Part shown: piece by piece, positions 50,961 to 61,653 of the stretch | How the letters are laid out: each line of letters opens with the position of its first letter | How positions within the stretch are numbered: position 1 is the first letter of the stretch | Position numbers and translations under genes: made by a program | Assembly (NCBI RefSeq): GCF_030286555.1 | Contig: NZ_JASVWF010000008.1 | Location: 186,001 to 250,000, forward strand | Reading direction: 5' to 3' | Length of the DNA stretch: 64,000 nt | From: Actinomycetospora termitidis | GTDB lineage: Bacteria > Actinomycetota > Actinomycetes > Mycobacteriales > Pseudonocardiaceae | The notes under the pieces: generated by a model | Told to the model about the DNA's origin: nothing | Database searches by the model: none | Seen by the model: only the letters and a program-made list of their open reading frames with translations

Positions 50961-51812
50961 TCAGCCTCGATGGCCGGCCCGGGACCCGCCGAAGAGGCTC
51001 GCGAGGAGTCCCCGCCGACGCCGGCGCCGGGGCTCGAACTGCGGGGCGACGGCCGCGCCGAGCGCGAAGCGGACGAGTTCCTCGTTGCCGGTGGCCGACC
51101 ACACCCCGTCGGGGCCGGTGAGGGTGTCCTCGAAGCCGATCCGCGTGTCCAGCCCCTGGCGCCGGGCGTACTCGAGGACCGGCCAGGCCCCGTCCTCCTC
51201 GCCGTGCAGCAGGACCGGGACGTCCATCGGCCGCAGCTCGCGCAGCATGCGGACCGCCTCGACGACGGCGGTGTCGGGGTCGGTCACGGTCACCTCGACC
51301 GCGACCCGCACCGTGTTCACCGGGACGCCGACCACCCGCAGCTGGACCGCGTCCACCGTCGTCCAGACCCCGAGCTCGATGCCCAGCCCGACCGAGGCCA
51401 CCGCCTCGCACACCGTCTCCCAGCCGCGCTCGTGCACGCTGACCGCGACGACGTCCGGGCGGGCGTCCCGGGGCAGGCGCGCCCACTCCTGCACCAGCTC
51501 GGTGCGGCGGAACGCGTTGGGCTCCACCCACCGTGCGAGGGGGATGCCGATCTCCATCGCCGGCGCGGCCTGCCGGATCGCACGGACGGTGTCCGCGACG
51601 ACCCGGGTCTCCAGGCTCTCCCGGCCCTGCTCGTCCCGCGGGTGCACGTGGAAGCTGCGCACCCCGAGGGCGGCGACCGCGGACGCGTCCCGAGCGAGGG
51701 TCTCGGGCGTGTTCGGCAGCGCCGGGGTCACGCCACCGGGGCGTGACCCGTTGGGGCAGCACTGCAGCACGATCGGCTCCCGACGGTCCGTGACGTCCGG
51801 TGTATGCCCCAT
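50961..51812 (-). CDS. BKACE (DUF849) beta-keto acid cleavage enzyme
   Basis: Barrel enzyme of 283 aa. The family condenses a beta-keto acid with acetyl-CoA to give acetoacetate and a CoA ester. FHVHPRD holds the zinc-binding His-x-His, and the nearby N-terminal VTPALPNTPETLARDA fits the family. The C-terminal Arg-rich tail (PRRRRRRG) is unusual. ATG at 51812. It stands alone, so the natural beta-keto acid is unknown. Confidence 0.85.
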   Translation of the reverse strand: MGHTPDVTDRREPIVLQCCPNGSRPGGVTPALPNTPETLARDASAVAALGVRSFHVHPRDEQGRESLETRVVADTVRAIRQAAPAMEIGIPLARWVEPNAFRRTELVQEWARLPRDARPDVVAVSVHERGWETVCEAVASVGLGIELGVWTTVDAVQLRVVGVPVNTVRVAVEVTVTDPDTAVVEAVRMLRELRPMDVPVLLHGEEDGAWPVLEYARRQGLDTRIGFEDTLTGPDGVWSATGNEELVRFALGAAVAPQFEPRRRRRRGLLASLFGGSRAGHRG

Positions 51813-51942
51813 CGTGGCACCACCGCGACGCATGTGCAGACGCCCGCAGCGGGTGACACCTCTCCGGATACACGAAAGCGCGGCGCCCCGGGGCATTCCG
51901 CGATCCGGTTCGGCGTGGCCTTCGGGCGGGTGGCACGGAAGC

Positions 51943-52656
51943 ATGGCGGTCATGTCGCCGGACGTCCCGACGTCACCCGAGGACCTGATCACCCTCCGGC
52001 TCGCGCGCCGGGTGCTGCGCCGCGACGTCGGTCGGGTCGCCGACCTCGCCGGGGGGCTGCTCGCCGGCACCCACCAGCTGGACCCGCGCCGGCTCACGGT
52101 GTTCTCGACCGTCACCGAGCAGCTCTGCGACGAACTGGTCGGCAACCAGGCCTTCGAATCGGTGCTGCTGTGGCCGACGCTCGAGCGGCACGCGCCCGAG
52201 GCGGTCGCCGCGGTGGCGCCCGACGCACGGCACGTCGAGCTGCGCGGGGTCTTCGACGAGGCCCGCCGAGCGTCGCGCACCGTCGTCCGGAACCTCACCG
52301 CGCGTCCCGCGGCGCTCGCCACCGCGACCGACCACCGGGACACCGGCTCGCTCGCCCGGGCCTGGGACGCCGTGCGTGACGGGCTCGGCGGGTTCTTCGA
52401 CGCCACCGACGACCTCCTCGTCACGGTCGTGACGACCGCGGTCCCCCGGGCGGAATGGGTCGAGGTCCTCGAGGAGGCGCGCCGCCGCCTCCCGGACCGG
52501 AAGGCGGCGGCCGCCCGGGTGCTCGAGGTGGCCACGCCGGAGGAGCTCGCGCTGCTCGGCGACCGGCTCGGACGGCGGGCCCCGCTCGGCCGGCGCGGTG
52601 CGGGCCGTCGGCGGCGGACGGACGACGCCCTGCTCTTCGGCGCCGACGGCGGCTGA
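51943..52656 (+). CDS. Helical protein, possibly degenerate hemerythrin-like
   Basis: Protein of 237 aa, mostly helical. DLITLRLARRVLRRDVGRVA and FESVLLWPTLERHAPEAVAA recall actinobacterial hemerythrin-like (HHE) proteins, but the iron-binding His residues are mostly absent. An Arg-rich segment lies near the C-terminus. Start at 51943 (GGAAG upstream) or 51952. Its stop lies 4 bp from the convergent glnD stop. Confidence 0.55.
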   Translation: MAVMSPDVPTSPEDLITLRLARRVLRRDVGRVADLAGGLLAGTHQLDPRRLTVFSTVTEQLCDELVGNQAFESVLLWPTLERHAPEAVAAVAPDARHVELRGVFDEARRASRTVVRNLTARPAALATATDHRDTGSLARAWDAVRDGLGGFFDATDDLLVTVVTTAVPRAEWVEVLEEARRRLPDRKAAAARVLEVATPEELALLGDRLGRRAPLGRRGAGRRRRTDDALLFGADGG

Positions 52657-52660
52657 CCCG

Positions 52661-54406
52661 TCAGGACACGGCGGGGCTCGGCACGCCGTCGACCATCGCG
52701 GCGCGGCAGCGGCCGACCAGCTCTCCGAGCAGCGCCGCCGACCACGGCGTCCACACCCCGGGGCCGGTTCCGAGCGCGTCGGCCTCGGCGAGGGCGTGGA
52801 GGATCTCGAGCAGGACGGAGTCGCCCTCGAGCACGGCCACGACCTGCCGCACCGTCGCCGGGTCCCCGGGATCGTGCCTCCGGACGGTCCGTGGGAGCAG
52901 CCGGTGGTGGCGGACCGCCCGCTCCAGGGTCCCGGTGTCCGCCGCGGACAGCCCGAGGCGCCGTCCGATGTGACCGGCGAGCACGGCCCCGACGACGAGG
53001 GGGTCGTCGTCCCGCCCCCGGCCCAGGTCGTGGACGAGCGCGGCGAGCAGCAGCAGGTCCGGTCGGGACACGCGCGAGGCCAGCGCGGCGGCGTGCCGGG
53101 TCACCTCGACCAGGTGGCGGTCCACCGTCCAGACGTGGCGGGCGTCCCCGGGCGGCAGGTCCCGCACCACGCCCCACTCCGGGAACAGCCGGCCCCACAG
53201 GCCGGCACGGTCGAGCGCCTCGACCACGGCGACCAGGCCGTCACCGGCCCCGAGCAGGGCGAACAGCTCGGTCCGGGCCGAGTCCGGCCAGGGCGCCCGC
53301 AGCTCGGGCGCGGCGTCCGCGAGACGCCGCAGGGCCTGGGGGGCGATGGGGAGTCCGGTACGGGCCGCGGCCGTGGCCAGGCGCAGGACGAGGACGGGGT
53401 CGCGGGCGACGGAGGCCCGGCGGGCCGGTGTCACCTCCCCGGCGTGCTCGACGACGCCCTCCCCGAGGGCGTGGCGCGGCGGGGTGCGGGGCGCGACCGC
53501 GGGGCGCGCCCGGCGCAGGGCCGCGTCGGTCGCGGCCGTCACCGCCCGGGCCGCGCCCGACACCGACCGTGCGAGTGCGTGGTGGTCGGAGCCCGCGTCG
53601 ACGAGGTCGCGGGCGTCCTCGGCGAGCAGGACGTCGCGGGCCCGCCCCGCCCGGCGGTGGAGTTCGGTCCGCAGGTCGAGCAGGAGCGTCCGGGCCGCCC
53701 GGACGTCGGCGGACGGTGCGTCGACGGTCCCTGCCACGGCGAGGGCGTCGAGGAGTTCGACGTCGCGCAGGCCGCCGCGCCCGTCCCGGAGCTCCGGCTC
53801 GAGACGGTGGGCCACGTCGTCGGCGCGCCTCCACCGGGCCTGGGTGAGCTCGACGAGGTCGTCGACGCGGGTGCGCCACCCGGCCCGCCACGCCCGACGC
53901 GCCGCGGCACCCAGGCGGTCGGCGGGTTCCGGGTCCCCGGCGATCATCCGGGCACCGAGCAGGGCGAGGGCGATCCGGACGTCGTCGAGCGAGGTCTCCA
54001 CGGCCTCGCCGACGGTGCGGACCGGCGGCTGCGCCGCGAGCCCGGCCGCCTGCAACGGCGGTCCCAGGGCCTCCGCGAGGGCGGCCGCCCGGTCGGGCCG
54101 GGCACCGTCGTGCACGAGCAGCAGATCCAGGCCCGAGTACGGGGCGAGCTCCCGGCGGGCGAGGGAGCCGACCGCGACGAGCGCGGTGCCGCGGGCGGCG
54201 CCGGAGGCGGCCACCCGGGTCGAGAGCCAGAGGTCGTGCAGGTCGACGAGCGCTCCCCGCAGCGCTCCGGGCCCGAGCCGGCGGGCACCCACGGGTGGGG
54301 TGATCAGAGCGGCACGCGCCCGGAGCAGGTCGGTCGCGTGGTCGGTGCTCGTCGTGGACGTGGTGGGACGGGACCTCCTCGGGTCCCCGGGGCCGGAGCC
54401 GAGCAT
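52661..54406 (-). CDS. glnD: GlnD-like protein, C-terminally shortened, degenerate nucleotidyltransferase site
   Basis: Relative of the PII uridylyl/adenylyltransferase, 581 aa against about 750-850 in actinobacteria. The nucleotidyltransferase domain (about 70-200) reads GSLARRELAPYSGLDLLLVH, where the family has a D-x-D pair (SDIDLL); the first Asp is Gly92. A middle helical region follows. The HD domain (about 430-560) keeps ALVHDLGRG. The protein stops right after it, with both ACT domains missing and no ACT-like sequence in other frames downstream. It lies 77 bp after amtB, where glnK would normally intervene. It may still hydrolyse nucleotidylated PII or have a new role. Confidence 0.85.
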   Translation of the reverse strand: MLGSGPGDPRRSRPTTSTTSTDHATDLLRARAALITPPVGARRLGPGALRGALVDLHDLWLSTRVAASGAARGTALVAVGSLARRELAPYSGLDLLLVHDGARPDRAAALAEALGPPLQAAGLAAQPPVRTVGEAVETSLDDVRIALALLGARMIAGDPEPADRLGAAARRAWRAGWRTRVDDLVELTQARWRRADDVAHRLEPELRDGRGGLRDVELLDALAVAGTVDAPSADVRAARTLLLDLRTELHRRAGRARDVLLAEDARDLVDAGSDHHALARSVSGAARAVTAATDAALRRARPAVAPRTPPRHALGEGVVEHAGEVTPARRASVARDPVLVLRLATAAARTGLPIAPQALRRLADAAPELRAPWPDSARTELFALLGAGDGLVAVVEALDRAGLWGRLFPEWGVVRDLPPGDARHVWTVDRHLVEVTRHAAALASRVSRPDLLLLAALVHDLGRGRDDDPLVVGAVLAGHIGRRLGLSAADTGTLERAVRHHRLLPRTVRRHDPGDPATVRQVVAVLEGDSVLLEILHALAEADALGTGPGVWTPWSAALLGELVGRCRAAMVDGVPSPAVS

Positions 54407-54483
54407 CCGGACCTCTCGTCTCGTGGCGTCCGGCCGGACCGGCACCGGACCCGCCTCGTCGTGACGGCGGGTCCGGGCGGGTG

Positions 54484-55791
<1,308 letters not shown>

Positions 55792-55849
55792 GACCGGCGG
55801 CTTCCTTTCACTCAACCGGACATTGCGGCCGGAACGATCGTGTGAGGAC

Positions 55850-55887
55850 GTTTCAAGCGAACACCTCGTGTGGGTCGGGAGCGTTAC
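55850..55887 (-). promoter_or_regulatory. GlnR-like box upstream of amtB
   Basis: On the minus strand GTAAC-N6-GACCC-N6-GGTGT-N6-GAAAC. The four-block spacing equals the actinobacterial GlnR consensus (gTnAc-n6-GaAAc, twice). The first and last blocks match fully, the middle two weakly. Confidence 0.5.
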
Positions 55888-55959
55888 GTACCGCCCGGTG
55901 GGATGACGTCCTCGTGACACGAGGTGTCGCCCCCACCCGCCGTCGGGAAGAAGGAGGCC

Positions 55960-56670
55960 GTGCCACCGATCCACCCCGACAGCCTCAGCGGCCCGAGCCG
56001 CGTCCTGCGCTGGGCGGCGGGCATGGGGCTGATGACCGTCAGCTACCTGCGCGACCGGCAGCTCATCGTGCGGTCCGAGGAGCCCGGGGACGACGCGGAC
56101 CTGCCCGCCACCGTGCCCGCGGACCTCACCGACCCCCGCGTGCAGCACCAGCAGCACGGCCGCGGACCGCTCTTCCACCGCCGCTTCACGGTGCTGATCG
56201 ACGGCGCCACCGCCGACGCGACCGGGCTCATGACGCAGGTCCGGGGCGACCTGGAGAAGCTCCTGCCGAAGGAGGTCGCGGCGGTCACCCCGCACGGCGA
56301 CGGCACGCCACCGAAGCCCGGGGACGAGTTCGTCGTGCGGATGCCGGGGCCGTGGGACGGGCCGGTGCGCGTCATCTCCAGCGACGACACCCACCTGCGG
56401 CTGACGACGCTGGCCGGGCACCTCGAGGCCGGGCAGATCGAGTTCCGGGCGGACGACGAGGCCGACGGACTGCGGTTCACCATCGAGACCTGGGCCCGGC
56501 CCGCGTCCCCGCTGCTGGACCTGCTCTTCACCCACCTGCGGGTGGCCAAGGAGATGCAGCTGTTCATGTGGGTCCGGGCGTGCCTCGCGGCGGCGAAGCT
56601 GGCCGGGGGGCGTCCGCACGGGCACGTCTACGCGCACACCCGACGGGTACGCGCCTCGGACGGCCGCTGA
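55960..56670 (+). CDS. Conserved hypothetical soluble protein
   Basis: Protein of 236 aa without signal peptide. [54 protein letters not shown] and [18 protein letters not shown] suggest a beta-rich fold like SRPBCC/polyketide-cyclase proteins, a weak match. GTG at 55960 with GGAGG 2 nt upstream; the in-frame GTG at 55924 is an alternative. The recurring CCGTCGGGAA motif directly precedes the ribosome binding site. Confidence 0.65.
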   Translation: MPPIHPDSLSGPSRVLRWAAGMGLMTVSYLRDRQLIVRSEEPGDDADLPATVPADLTDPRVQHQQHGRGPLFHRRFTVLIDGATADATGLMTQVRGDLEKLLPKEVAAVTPHGDGTPPKPGDEFVVRMPGPWDGPVRVISSDDTHLRLTTLAGHLEAGQIEFRADDEADGLRFTIETWARPASPLLDLLFTHLRVAKEMQLFMWVRACLAAAKLAGGRPHGHVYAHTRRVRASDGR

Positions 56671-56674
56671 GGGC

Positions 56675-56680
56675 TACCGT
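56675..56680 (+). promoter_or_regulatory. -10 element of a leaderless ilvD transcript
   Basis: TACCGT, with 7 nt to the ATG at 56688 and no ribosome binding site between. Same geometry as TAGGCT at 42958. Confidence 0.6.
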
Positions 56681-56687
56681 CGCGGGC

Positions 56688-58388
56688 ATGACGGAGGCCA
56701 CCACCACCGAGCACGACGTCAAGCCCCGCAGCCGCGACGTCACCGACGGCCTGGAGCGTGCGGCGGCACGCGGGATGCTGCGCGCGGTCGGGATGACCGA
56801 CGACGACTTCACCAAGCCGCAGATCGGCGTGGCCTCGTCGTGGAACGAGATCACCCCGTGCAACCTCTCGCTCGACCGGCTCGCGGACGCCTCGAAGCAG
56901 GGCGTGCACGCCGCCGGCGGCTTCCCCATGGAGTTCGGGACGATCTCGGTCTCCGACGGCATCTCCATGGGACACGAGGGGATGCACTACTCGCTGGTCT
57001 CACGCGAGATCATCGCGGACTCCGTGGAGACCGTCGTCCAGGCCGAGCGGCTCGACGGGACGATCCTGCTCGCCGGCTGCGACAAGTCGCTGCCCGGGAT
57101 GCTCATGGCCGCCGCGCGGCTCGACCTCGCGTCGGTGTTCATCTACGCGGGCTCGATCATGCCCGGGCACGTCGACGGCAAGGAGGTGTCGATCATCGAC
57201 GCCTTCGAGGCCGTCGGCGCCTGCGCCCGCGGGCTGATCACGCGGGAGAAGGTCGACGAGATCGAGCGCGCCATCTGCCCCGGGGAGGGCGCCTGCGGTG
57301 GGATGTACACCGCCAACACGATGGCGTCCGCCGCCGAGGCGATGGGCATGTCGCTGCCCGGTTCCGCCTCGCCGCCCTCGGCCGACCGGCGGCGCGACGG
57401 GTTCGCCCGCGCCTCGGGCGAGGCCGTCGTCGGGATGCTCCAGCGCGGGCACACCGCCCGCGACATCATCACGCGGGAGTCGCTGGAGAACGCGATCGCC
57501 GTGGTGATGGCGTTCGGCGGCTCGACGAACGCGGTGCTGCACCTGCTCGCGATCGCCCGCGAGGCCGAGGTGCCGCTGACGCTCGACGACTTCAACCGGA
57601 TCGGGGACCGGGTCCCGCACCTCGCCGACGTGAAGCCGTTCGGCCGCTGGATGATGAACACGGTCGACCGGGTCGGCGGCGTCCCCGTCGTCATGAAGGC
57701 GCTGCTGGACGCCGGGCTGATCCACGGGGACTGCCTGACCGTGACCGGTCAGACGGTGGCGGAGAACCTCGAGGACCTGGCGCCCGCGGGCCTGGACGGG
57801 GAGATCCTGCGACCGCTGACCGACCCGATCCACCCGACCGGCGGCCTGACGATCCTGCGCGGCTCGCTGGCGCCCGACGGCGCGGTGGTGAAGTCGGCGG
57901 GCTTCGACTCGGCCGCCTTCGAGGGGACCGCTCGCGTGTTCGACGGCGAGGCGGGGGCGATGGAGGCGGTCTCCGGGAACACGCTCCAGCCCGGCGACGT
58001 GGTGGTGATCCGCCAGGAGGGTCCGCGGGGTGGCCCGGGCATGCGCGAGATGCTCGCCGTCACCGGCGCGATCAAGGGCGCGGGCCTCGGCAAGGACGTG
58101 CTGCTGCTGACGGACGGCCGCTTCTCCGGCGGCACGACGGGGCTGTGCGTCGGCCACGTGGCGCCCGAGGCCGACCACGGCGGGCCGATCGCCTTCGTCC
58201 GCGACGGCGACCGCATCCGCCTCGACCTCGCCGCGCGGACGTTGGACCTGCTGGTCGACGACGACGAGCTGGCGTCCCGCCGCGAGGGGTGGACCACTCC
58301 CCCGCCGAAGCACCGCACCGGCGTGCTGGGCAAGTACTCGCGCCTGGTCGGCTCCGCCGCGGAGGGTGCGGTGGTGGGGTTCGACTGA
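56688..58388 (+). CDS. ilvD: Dihydroxy-acid dehydratase
   Basis: Catalyses the third step of branched-chain amino acid synthesis, an iron-sulfur-dependent dehydration. It has 566 aa, the standard length. Fe-S cysteines lie in [20 protein letters not shown] and [34 protein letters not shown] and [19 protein letters not shown] are further signatures. Monocistronic by appearance; no other ilv genes in the window. Confidence 0.96.
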   Translation: MTEATTTEHDVKPRSRDVTDGLERAAARGMLRAVGMTDDDFTKPQIGVASSWNEITPCNLSLDRLADASKQGVHAAGGFPMEFGTISVSDGISMGHEGMHYSLVSREIIADSVETVVQAERLDGTILLAGCDKSLPGMLMAAARLDLASVFIYAGSIMPGHVDGKEVSIIDAFEAVGACARGLITREKVDEIERAICPGEGACGGMYTANTMASAAEAMGMSLPGSASPPSADRRRDGFARASGEAVVGMLQRGHTARDIITRESLENAIAVVMAFGGSTNAVLHLLAIAREAEVPLTLDDFNRIGDRVPHLADVKPFGRWMMNTVDRVGGVPVVMKALLDAGLIHGDCLTVTGQTVAENLEDLAPAGLDGEILRPLTDPIHPTGGLTILRGSLAPDGAVVKSAGFDSAAFEGTARVFDGEAGAMEAVSGNTLQPGDVVVIRQEGPRGGPGMREMLAVTGAIKGAGLGKDVLLLTDGRFSGGTTGLCVGHVAPEADHGGPIAFVRDGDRIRLDLAARTLDLLVDDDELASRREGWTTPPPKHRTGVLGKYSRLVGSAAEGAVVGFD

Positions 58389-58410
58389 CGGCGGGTCGCC
58401 ACCGCCCGCT

Positions 58411-58585
58411 GGTCAACGGGCCCTCAGTGCTGCTCGGACGCCACTGCAGCAGCGCTGAGGGCCCGCTCGGCGGCGGCGCACCTCGCGCTCGCAGCGACCC
58501 CCCTCACCCGGTGATCAACAGGCACCCAGCACTGTTCAGACGCCTCTGCAGCAGCGCTGAGGGCCCGCTCGACAGCGGCGCACTG
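58411..58585. repeat. Two tandem copies of the TGATCA-type palindromic repeat
   Basis: First copy: GGGCCCTCAGTGCTG (58418-58432) pairs with CAGCGCTGAGGGCCC (58450-58464), 14 of 15 matched. Second copy about 100 bp on: TGATCAACAGGCACCCAGC then CAGCAGCGCTGAGGGCCC. They fill most of the gap before the DUF559-like gene. Confidence 0.82.
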
Positions 58586-58637
58586 CGGTGGCGGAGAAAG
58601 ACGGAACCGTTCTGGTGCCGGCGCACTCCAAGCGAGT

Positions 58638-59501
58638 GTGGAGACACCGACGCGATGGACCAGCCTGCCGTTCCGGGGATCCCTGGCGGTGGAGCTCGGC
58701 CTGCTCACCAAGGCACAACTGCGAGGACCGGCTTTCCGGCGCCTGCACCCCGACGTCTACATCGGGGCGGAGGCCGAGATCGACGTCGAGACGCGGGTGC
58801 AGGCCCTCTCGGTGTGGAGCCACGACCGCGGGATCATCGCCGGCCCTCTGGCCGCGCTCGCCTACGGCGCCGACTGCCAGTGGGAGGACCCCGAGATCGT
58901 CCTCGACCAGCACTGCCGCCGGAGTCCGGCCGGCGTCCTCACCCGGGTCGACCGGCTACCCGAGGACGAGGTCGACTCACGGTTCGGCGCCCTGCTGACC
59001 TCGCCCGCACGGACGGCGTTCGACCTCGCCCGGCGATCACCGCTGGTCGAGGCCGTCGCCGCCGTCGACGCCCTGGCCTTCCGCGAGAAGTTCGGCGCGG
59101 ACGCGCTCCGACGGGTCGCCGACCGGCATCCGGGGGCGCGCGGGTTGGTCCAGGTTCGGCAGGTGATCGACCTGATGGAGCCGCTCGCGGAGTCGTTGCC
59201 GGAGACCCGGCTGCGGCTGGGGCTGCTCGAGCGCGGGGTGCCACCGGCGACAGCGCAGCTCAAGGTCAGGCTGCGGACCGGGAAGGGGACGCGCCTCGAC
59301 CTCGCGTGGCCCGAACACATGGTGGCGCTCGAGTACGACGGACCGGAGCACCGGTCGATCTCCGGCCAGAACCGGGACGCCTTCGATCGCGCGCGGCTCG
59401 GGGACCTCGGGTGGGACATCGGTGTGGTGACCTCGGCGATGGTCATGGATCCGCGCGCCTTCGACGAACTCGCCGCCCGAGTCCTCCGGAAGGTGACGTG
59501 A
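58638..59501 (+). CDS. AbiEi-antitoxin-like / DUF559 endonuclease-fold protein
   Basis: Protein of 287 aa. The N-terminus resembles the winged-helix part of AbiEi-type antitoxins (ELGLLTKAQLRG, FRRLHPDVYI). The C-terminal third (TRLDLAWPEHMVALEYDGPE, HRSISGQNRDAFDRARLGDL) resembles the Vsr/DUF559 PD-(D/E)XK nuclease fold. GTG start at 58638. Such proteins are common, often in several copies, in actinobacteria with no proven role. Repeat-family copies flank it on both sides, which suggests accessory DNA. Confidence 0.75.
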   Translation: METPTRWTSLPFRGSLAVELGLLTKAQLRGPAFRRLHPDVYIGAEAEIDVETRVQALSVWSHDRGIIAGPLAALAYGADCQWEDPEIVLDQHCRRSPAGVLTRVDRLPEDEVDSRFGALLTSPARTAFDLARRSPLVEAVAAVDALAFREKFGADALRRVADRHPGARGLVQVRQVIDLMEPLAESLPETRLRLGLLERGVPPATAQLKVRLRTGKGTRLDLAWPEHMVALEYDGPEHRSISGQNRDAFDRARLGDLGWDIGVVTSAMVMDPRAFDELAARVLRKVT

Positions 59502-59512
59502 AGGCACCGTCG

Positions 59513-59580
59513 AGCGAGCCCTCAGCGCTGCCGGAGGGCCGTCCGAACAGCACCCAGTGCCCGCTGATCACCGGCGGTGT
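59513..59580. repeat. TGATCA-type palindromic repeat
   Basis: GAGCGAGCCCTCAGCGCTGC at the left and CAGCACCCAGTGCCCGCTGA then TCACCGG at the right; opposite orientation to the two copies at 58411-58585. Confidence 0.78.
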
Positions 59581-59596
59581 TTCGGCCCCCGTGGCG

Positions 59597-60916
59597 TCAA
59601 CCGCCGTCGGCGACCTGGGCGTTCGGCTCCTCGTCGTCGATCAGCGCCCGACGCTGCTGTTCGCGGGTGCTGTAGGCGGCCTGGCGGACGGCGTCCGGGC
59701 TGGTGAGTCCCGATCCGAGGGCACCGGCCACGATCCCCATCGAGCCGGACAGCACACCGAGGCGCAGGTAGGACCACAGCACGTCCGGCCACGCGTCCGT
59801 CCCCGGCAGCAGGGAGGGCGGGATGACGAGCAGCGCCACGAGCGTCGTGATCGTCATCAACAGGGCCGCCATGCAGATGACGCCGAGCCCGATCGTCGCC
59901 GTGGTGGCCGCGTTGAACAGCGTCGCCTCCGACCGGTGGAACCGGGCGGCCGCCCGTTCCCACAGCCCGTTGTCGACGATCAGCCACACGACCATCGCGA
60001 TCACGGCGATGGCCGCCACCACGGTCAGGCGGACCGGCGAGAGGGACTCCGCCAGCTGCCAGATGTTCGAGTAGAAGACGCCGAACGCGGCGCCGGCGGC
60101 CGCGGCGGCCATCGCCTTGGAGAGCGAGGGGACCAGACGCCACGGTCGGTTCGCGCGCACCAGACCGCAGAGCAGGCGGAACGTGCCGCGCGTGCCCTGC
60201 AGCGCGAGGTGCGAGTCGATGCCCTCCTCCTCGGAGGCGATGCGCGCGACCGGCGGCGAGAAGTGGCGGTGCGGACGCACGGGCTCGGCGCCGCGGTGGC
60301 CGAGCAGTCCGTCGGCGACGAGGTCGACGAGCGCCCGGCGGAGCCGGCGCCGCAGCGACACGGCGCCAAGCGCCGGCAGGGACACCAGACCCACGCCCTC
60401 GTCGGAGCCGTAGTCGGACACCAACGGTTGCGTGCCGGCGCGGCGGGGCAGGTCGGTCACCAGCACGACCACGTCCCAGCCGTGCTCACGCCGGAGCCGG
60501 TTGCCGCGGCGCAGCATCGGCAGCAGACCCTCGGCGTCGAGACCCACCGGGCCGCTCGCGGTCTCGATCCGCCAGCGGTAGCCGGACACGGCGCCGTCGA
60601 GGGCGTCGGGGAGGTCGGAGGCGACGCGGGCGACCAGGTCGCTCGCGAGCCCCGGGTCGGCCAGCAGTCCGACGACGACCTCGTCGGACGCCTTCTCGTC
60701 CGCGCCGGACGCGGACGCCTGCACCGACACCTCGTCGGCGAGCGGCGTGCCGTCCGCGGGCGCACTGCCGTCCGGGGTGAGGGCGGCCTCGTCGAGGGAC
60801 CCGACGTCAGGAGCTCCCGCGTCGAGTTCCGGCGTGTCGAGCGCCGCCGTGTCGGGGGCGGAAGGGTCGGAGGCGTCGGACGCCTCGGGGCGCACGGACG
60901 TGTCAGGGGAAGCCAA
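59597..60916 (-). CDS. Membrane protein with acidic repeat N-terminus
   Basis: About 439 aa. Residues 1-80 are Asp/Ala/Ser/Pro-rich (TAALDTPELDAGAPDVGSLD). A soluble domain follows (about 85-230: DEVVVGLLADPGLASDLVAR, WDVVVLVTDLPRR), then four membrane helices (about 265-400). The family is not recognised. The start is uncertain: a TTG at 60916 has GGAG 6 nt upstream, a GTG lies seven codons on, and the frame continues without clear coding character to 61237. Confidence 0.65.
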   Translation of the reverse strand: MASPDTSVRPEASDASDPSAPDTAALDTPELDAGAPDVGSLDEAALTPDGSAPADGTPLADEVSVQASASGADEKASDEVVVGLLADPGLASDLVARVASDLPDALDGAVSGYRWRIETASGPVGLDAEGLLPMLRRGNRLRREHGWDVVVLVTDLPRRAGTQPLVSDYGSDEGVGLVSLPALGAVSLRRRLRRALVDLVADGLLGHRGAEPVRPHRHFSPPVARIASEEEGIDSHLALQGTRGTFRLLCGLVRANRPWRLVPSLSKAMAAAAAGAAFGVFYSNIWQLAESLSPVRLTVVAAIAVIAMVVWLIVDNGLWERAAARFHRSEATLFNAATTATIGLGVICMAALLMTITTLVALLVIPPSLLPGTDAWPDVLWSYLRLGVLSGSMGIVAGALGSGLTSPDAVRQAAYSTREQQRRALIDDEEPNAQVADGG

Positions 60917-61129
60917 GGAGAACTCCGGGAGGCGCAGCCGAACAGCAGGAGCGGCCCGCGTCGTTCTCGACGGGCTGGGAGCCGGCGGACGCCGGTCCGA
61001 TCCAGGTGCCCACCGGATCCGGGACGCACACGTCGCGATCGGGCGTGTGAGCCCACGCACTCCGGGGGTAGCCGTCCGGCGGTTGACTCTCCCAGCCGTC
61101 GAACCCCTCGCCGACGACGGGAGTCCCGC

Positions 61130-61435
61130 ATGTCGATCGACCACGCCACCGTTCCCCTCGCTGCCGGCACCGGCCCGGCGCGGCGTGCCCTGGCGGACGC
61201 GACCGCGCAGGCCGCCGAGGTGCTGACGAGCACCCACCCCTCGAAGGTCGGCAGCGACCGCACGCTGCTGCTCGCGTTGGCGCGCGCCAAGGCGGCCGCG
61301 GAGTCCGGTGAGGACGGCACCGACGGCCGGGCGGCCGCGGCGATCCGGACCGCCAGCGCTCTGCTGGCCGCCGGGCAGACCGAGGAGGCCTACCTGGCGG
61401 TCGACGAGGTGCGGAGCCTGTTCCCGCGACGCTGA
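61130..61435 (+). CDS. Small Ala-rich helical protein
   Basis: Protein of 101 aa, helical, with LLLALARAKAAAESGEDGTD and AAIRTASALLAAGQTEEAYL segments recalling a TPR-like hairpin. GGGAG lies 6 nt before the ATG. Family not recognised. Overlaps the convergent small gene by 46 bp. Confidence 0.65.
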   Translation: MSIDHATVPLAAGTGPARRALADATAQAAEVLTSTHPSKVGSDRTLLLALARAKAAAESGEDGTDGRAAAAIRTASALLAAGQTEEAYLAVDEVRSLFPRR

Positions 61436-61569
61436 GCGGGGACCTCATCCGACGGGTCCTCGCCGGACGGGCCGGGACGTTCGCCGCCGCACACCGCGAT
61501 GCGCCAGTCGTCCGGGGGCGGCGTGAGCACGTCGTCGGCGCGGACGGGGGGCTGCTGCTGATCGGACAC
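61390..61569 (-). CDS. Small Pro/Arg-rich hypothetical protein
   Basis: Possible 59-aa protein, hydrophilic, with ADDVLTPPPDDWRIAVCGGE in the centre. GTG start with GGAGG 5 nt upstream. The strong ribosome binding site argues for reality, while the 46-bp overlap with the opposite gene argues for caution. Confidence 0.45.
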   Translation of the reverse strand: MSDQQQPPVRADDVLTPPPDDWRIAVCGGERPGPSGEDPSDEVPAQRRGNRLRTSSTAR

Positions 61570-61653
61570 CGGTACCTCCCGGGGACGGGGAGTCGGACGG
61601 CGTCGGGTTGAACCGTGAGGGATCCCCACGGCACCAGACTCCCCCGCCCGAGG

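Noticed and set aside
52000-52660. Frameshifted remainder of glnD (ACT domains) downstream of its stop
   Set aside because: None of the minus-strand frames in this stretch looks like an ACT domain; the plus strand holds a plausible gene instead.
56840-61435. Open frame of 1531 codons on the plus strand
   Set aside because: It is the shifted frame of ilvD, the DUF559-like gene and the antisense of the membrane gene; only the last 101 codons (61130-61435) have a start, ribosome binding site and coding character.
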